Positions 12,259 through 14,218 of a stretch of 14,218 nucleotides of DNA are shown piece after piece. Location: contig DLKK01000014.1 in the NCBI GenBank assembly GCA_002478955.1, forward strand, positions 2,928-17,145. Direction: 5' to 3'. The DNA is from Treponema sp. UBA7590. Its GTDB lineage: Bacteria > Spirochaetota > Spirochaetia > Treponematales > Treponemataceae. Within the stretch, counting starts at the first letter, position 1; the number at the start of each line of letters is the position of its first letter. The notes under the pieces were generated by a model that did no database searches, was not told where the DNA came from, and saw only the letters and a list, made by a program, of their open reading frames with translations. Position numbers and translations under genes: made by a program.

Positions 12259-14028
12259 CTATTTTCCCAGAATTCCTTTCACATCCGCCAAAATCTGTCC
12301 GGTCGTCATTCCAAGCTCCTTCAGAAGTTTCTGCGGATCGTAGCGGTCGTAAAATTTCTTTTCCAGACCGTAATTCTTGACTTTCATTTTTGAAGTGCCG
12401 TAGAACGAGGCGATTTTTTCGCCGAAACCGCCGCTCACAATTCCGTCCTCAAGCGTAATCACAAGCTCGTGGTCTTTTTTAAGCTCCTCAAGAAGTTTTT
12501 TGTCAACGCCGCTTGCAAAACGCGGATTTATCAAAGTCGGCTCAAAGCCAAGTTCGCTTTTTATCGCCGCCGCAACAGCCTCGCCTTTCTGGTAAAAGTC
12601 TCCAAGCGCAAAAACAGCAACTTTCTCGCCTTTCTTTTCAACTTTGTAAGTGTCAAGCGTGTCAAAAGATTTTTCAGCGGCGCAAGACGAGCGGTGGAAA
12701 ACCTCATTTCCCGGAATCAAAATCAGGACCGGATGGGATTTCTGCTCAATCGCCCAATTCAGCATATTCAGATATTCTTCCGCGCAAGTCGGAGAGAGAA
12801 CCACAAGATTCGGAATATTTGTGAACGCCGCAAGCCCGAAAATTCCCAAGTGAGTAACGTCCGTAAGCCCGTCAAACGAAGTGTAATTCATAAGCATTGT
12901 GACAGGCAGATTGTTGATACAAACGTCCTGCGAAATCTGGTCGTAGGCACGCTGCAGAAAAGTCATATTTGTAACTAAGAGCGGATTTCCGCCGTTTTTC
13001 GCGATTCCGGCGCAGACCGCAGTTGCCGCCTCCTCAGCAATTCCAACATCAAGATATTGCGCGCCTAGTTTTTCGCGAAGCTCCGGCACAAGCCCAACCG
13101 AAGCCGGCATTGCAGGAGTCACAACAACAAATTTCTTGTCCTTTGCCGCTCGCTCCATAATCCAGTTCGGAGTAATCGCGCCGTAGCTTTCGCCGTTTCC
13201 AAAATTCACAGTCGGTTTTCCTGTCGCGCGGTCAAACGGAAGCGTCCAGTGCCAAGCCTCCTTGTTTTTCTCAGCAAAAGCGTAGCCCTTTCCCTTCAAA
13301 GTGTGGATGTGAAGCACAATCGGGTGGTCAATGTCCTTCACCTTTTCAAAAAGCGAAATCATCGAGCCGATGTCGTTTCCGTTTTCCTCATAAATATAGT
13401 CAAGCCCGAACGCGCGGAACATATTGTTGGAAGATTTTCCTTTAGTCTCGCGCAACTCCTTCAAGTTTTTGTAGATTCCGCCGTGATTTTCCGCAATCGC
13501 AATCTCGTTGTCGTTCACAACAATTATGAAATTTGAATTCAGCTCAGAACCAGCAACGCTCAACGCCTCCAAAGCCTCGCCGCCGGAAAGAGAGCCGTCG
13601 CCAATCACAGCAATGATATTTTCCTTTCCGCCAAGAACATCGCGACCTTTCGCAAGACCAGCCGCCAGCGCAATCGAAGTTGAAGTGTGCCCGACATTGA
13701 AAAAATCGTGCTCGCTTTCATCAGGATTCGTGTAGCCCGAATCTTCCGCAAAATGCGCGTCGTCCAGATAGCCGGCCTTTCGCCCGGTCAGAAGCTTGTG
13801 CGCGTAGCTCTGGTGCGAAACGTCAAAAACAAACTTGTCCACAGGCGAGTTAAAAACGTAGTGAAGCGCAATTGCCGCCTCAACCATTCCAAAGTTCGGC
13901 CCAAAATGTCCGCCGATTTTCGTAAGCCGATTGAACAAAGCCTCGCGCATTTCTCCAGCAAGCGCCGTCATCTCTTCCAGCGAAAGTTTTTTCAAATCAG
14001 CTGGTGAATTGATTTTTTCCAAGTACAT
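12259..14028 (-). CDS. Divergent DXS-like thiamine-diphosphate enzyme
   Basis: A 589-residue protein. The ATG at 14028 follows AGGAG (14034-14038); the longer frame to 14052 is rejected on that basis. It has the order of 1-deoxy-D-xylulose-5-phosphate synthase: GGHFGPNFGMVEAAIALHYVF (39-59), DVSHQSYAHKLLTGR (69-83), a ThDP site GDGSLSGGEALEAL (143-156) with VNDN (171-174), TLKGKGYAFAE (243-253), DVGIAEEAAT with the catalytic Glu332, and TFLQRAYDQISQDVC (356-370). However, the DXS substrate segment that normally reads RAGLVGADGPTHHG is YTSFDGLTDVTHLG (382-395), so the Arg and one of the His are missing, and the protein is shorter than the usual ~620 residues. It may be a functional DXS of a divergent clade or a paralogue acting on another keto-acid/aldehyde pair. 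It is transcribed alone from the promoter upstream. Confidence 0.8.
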   Translation of the reverse strand: MYLEKINSPADLKKLSLEEMTALAGEMREALFNRLTKIGGHFGPNFGMVEAAIALHYVFNSPVDKFVFDVSHQSYAHKLLTGRKAGYLDDAHFAEDSGYTNPDESEHDFFNVGHTSTSIALAAGLAKGRDVLGGKENIIAVIGDGSLSGGEALEALSVAGSELNSNFIIVVNDNEIAIAENHGGIYKNLKELRETKGKSSNNMFRAFGLDYIYEENGNDIGSMISLFEKVKDIDHPIVLHIHTLKGKGYAFAEKNKEAWHWTLPFDRATGKPTVNFGNGESYGAITPNWIMERAAKDKKFVVVTPAMPASVGLVPELREKLGAQYLDVGIAEEAATAVCAGIAKNGGNPLLVTNMTFLQRAYDQISQDVCINNLPVTMLMNYTSFDGLTDVTHLGIFGLAAFTNIPNLVVLSPTCAEEYLNMLNWAIEQKSHPVLILIPGNEVFHRSSCAAEKSFDTLDTYKVEKKGEKVAVFALGDFYQKGEAVAAAIKSELGFEPTLINPRFASGVDKKLLEELKKDHELVITLEDGIVSGGFGEKIASFYGTSKMKVKNYGLEKKFYDRYDPQKLLKELGMTTGQILADVKGILGK

Positions 14029-14084
14029 AGATTCTCCTAAAAAAAGCCGCATAAACGGTAAATTACGCTTTGTAACTAATCATA

Positions 14085-14113
14085 AATGTAATAACAATAA
14101 AGTTACTTGTCAA
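14085..14113 (-). promoter_or_regulatory. Sigma-70-type promoter of the DXS-like gene
   Basis: On the minus strand, TTGACA (14113-14108) and TACATT (14090-14085) are separated by 17 bp, close to the sigma-70 consensus, about 56 bp upstream of the ATG. Further TTGAC motifs lie upstream at 14160-14165 (TTGACA) and 14213-14218 (TTGACG, with TATTCA 17 bp on), so alternative promoters are possible. Nothing else is recognisable in 14114-14218. Confidence 0.6.
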
Positions 14114-14218
14114 GATTTATTTTAGGATTTATTAACTATGTGTTGCTTATTAGCCAAAATGTCAAGTTTTATAAATTCAACATAAAAATTGAATAAACTA
14201 CCAGAAAAAGCGCGTCAA

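Overview
The window looks like chromosomal DNA from a host-associated anaerobic spirochaete, most likely a Treponema. This is an inference from gene content, the A/T-homopolymer-rich moderate-GC composition, strong GGAG(G) ribosome sites, many Sec-exported enzymes and abundant short structured intergenic repeats. No rRNA, tRNA or other phylogenetic marker is present.

Layout. (1) Positions 1-234 hold the 3' end of an unrecognised plus-strand gene. A roughly 254-bp tandem array follows: seven copies of a ~40-bp unit centred on the palindrome CGTACTCAGTACG. (2) From 11042 down to 616 every gene is on the minus strand. The most striking unit is a nickel-pincer-nucleotide (NPN) cofactor operon. 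In transcription order it is an exported cyclophilin-like protein, an ArsP_1/UPF0718-type permease, larE, larB and larC, packed with zero or 4-bp overlaps except for one 30-bp gap. No larA is in the window. LarC carries a very His-rich insert. Two small translationally coupled membrane proteins of unknown function lie downstream, separated by a three-hairpin spacer. (3) Upstream of that operon (5977-11042) is a set of exported enzymes: a DUF362 protein, a flavodoxin, a lipoprotein alpha/beta hydrolase, an aldo/keto reductase and an acetyl-xylan-esterase-like hydrolase. Two are broken. The flavodoxin is interrupted in its FMN-binding loop by a ~110-bp multi-hairpin element, and the aldo/keto reductase has a CG-dinucleotide frameshift at its catalytic tyrosine. 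(4) A LysR regulator (11156-12052, plus) is divergent from the esterase and may control this set. (5) A divergent DXS-like thiamine-diphosphate enzyme (12259-14028, minus) follows, with a good sigma-70-like promoter.

How the parts may work together. LarB and LarE build the pyridinium dithiocarboxylate precursor and LarC inserts nickel. The permease and exported protein in front suggest a transport or periplasmic function tied to the cofactor, but that link is inferred only from operon structure. The LysR-adjacent exported redox and hydrolase genes resemble a family of LysR/flavodoxin/AKR/cyclophilin-like loci, here partly decayed.

The intergenic DNA is unusually rich in structure. It contains the tandem palindrome array with a lone copy 11.5 kb away, two copies of a GCGTTAGGGAT...AACG(T/C)CC element, and two paired-hairpin elements whose loops are conserved while their stems differ. 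It also holds the gene-disrupting hairpin element. These non-coding elements and the atypical lar operon are the least explained parts of the window.
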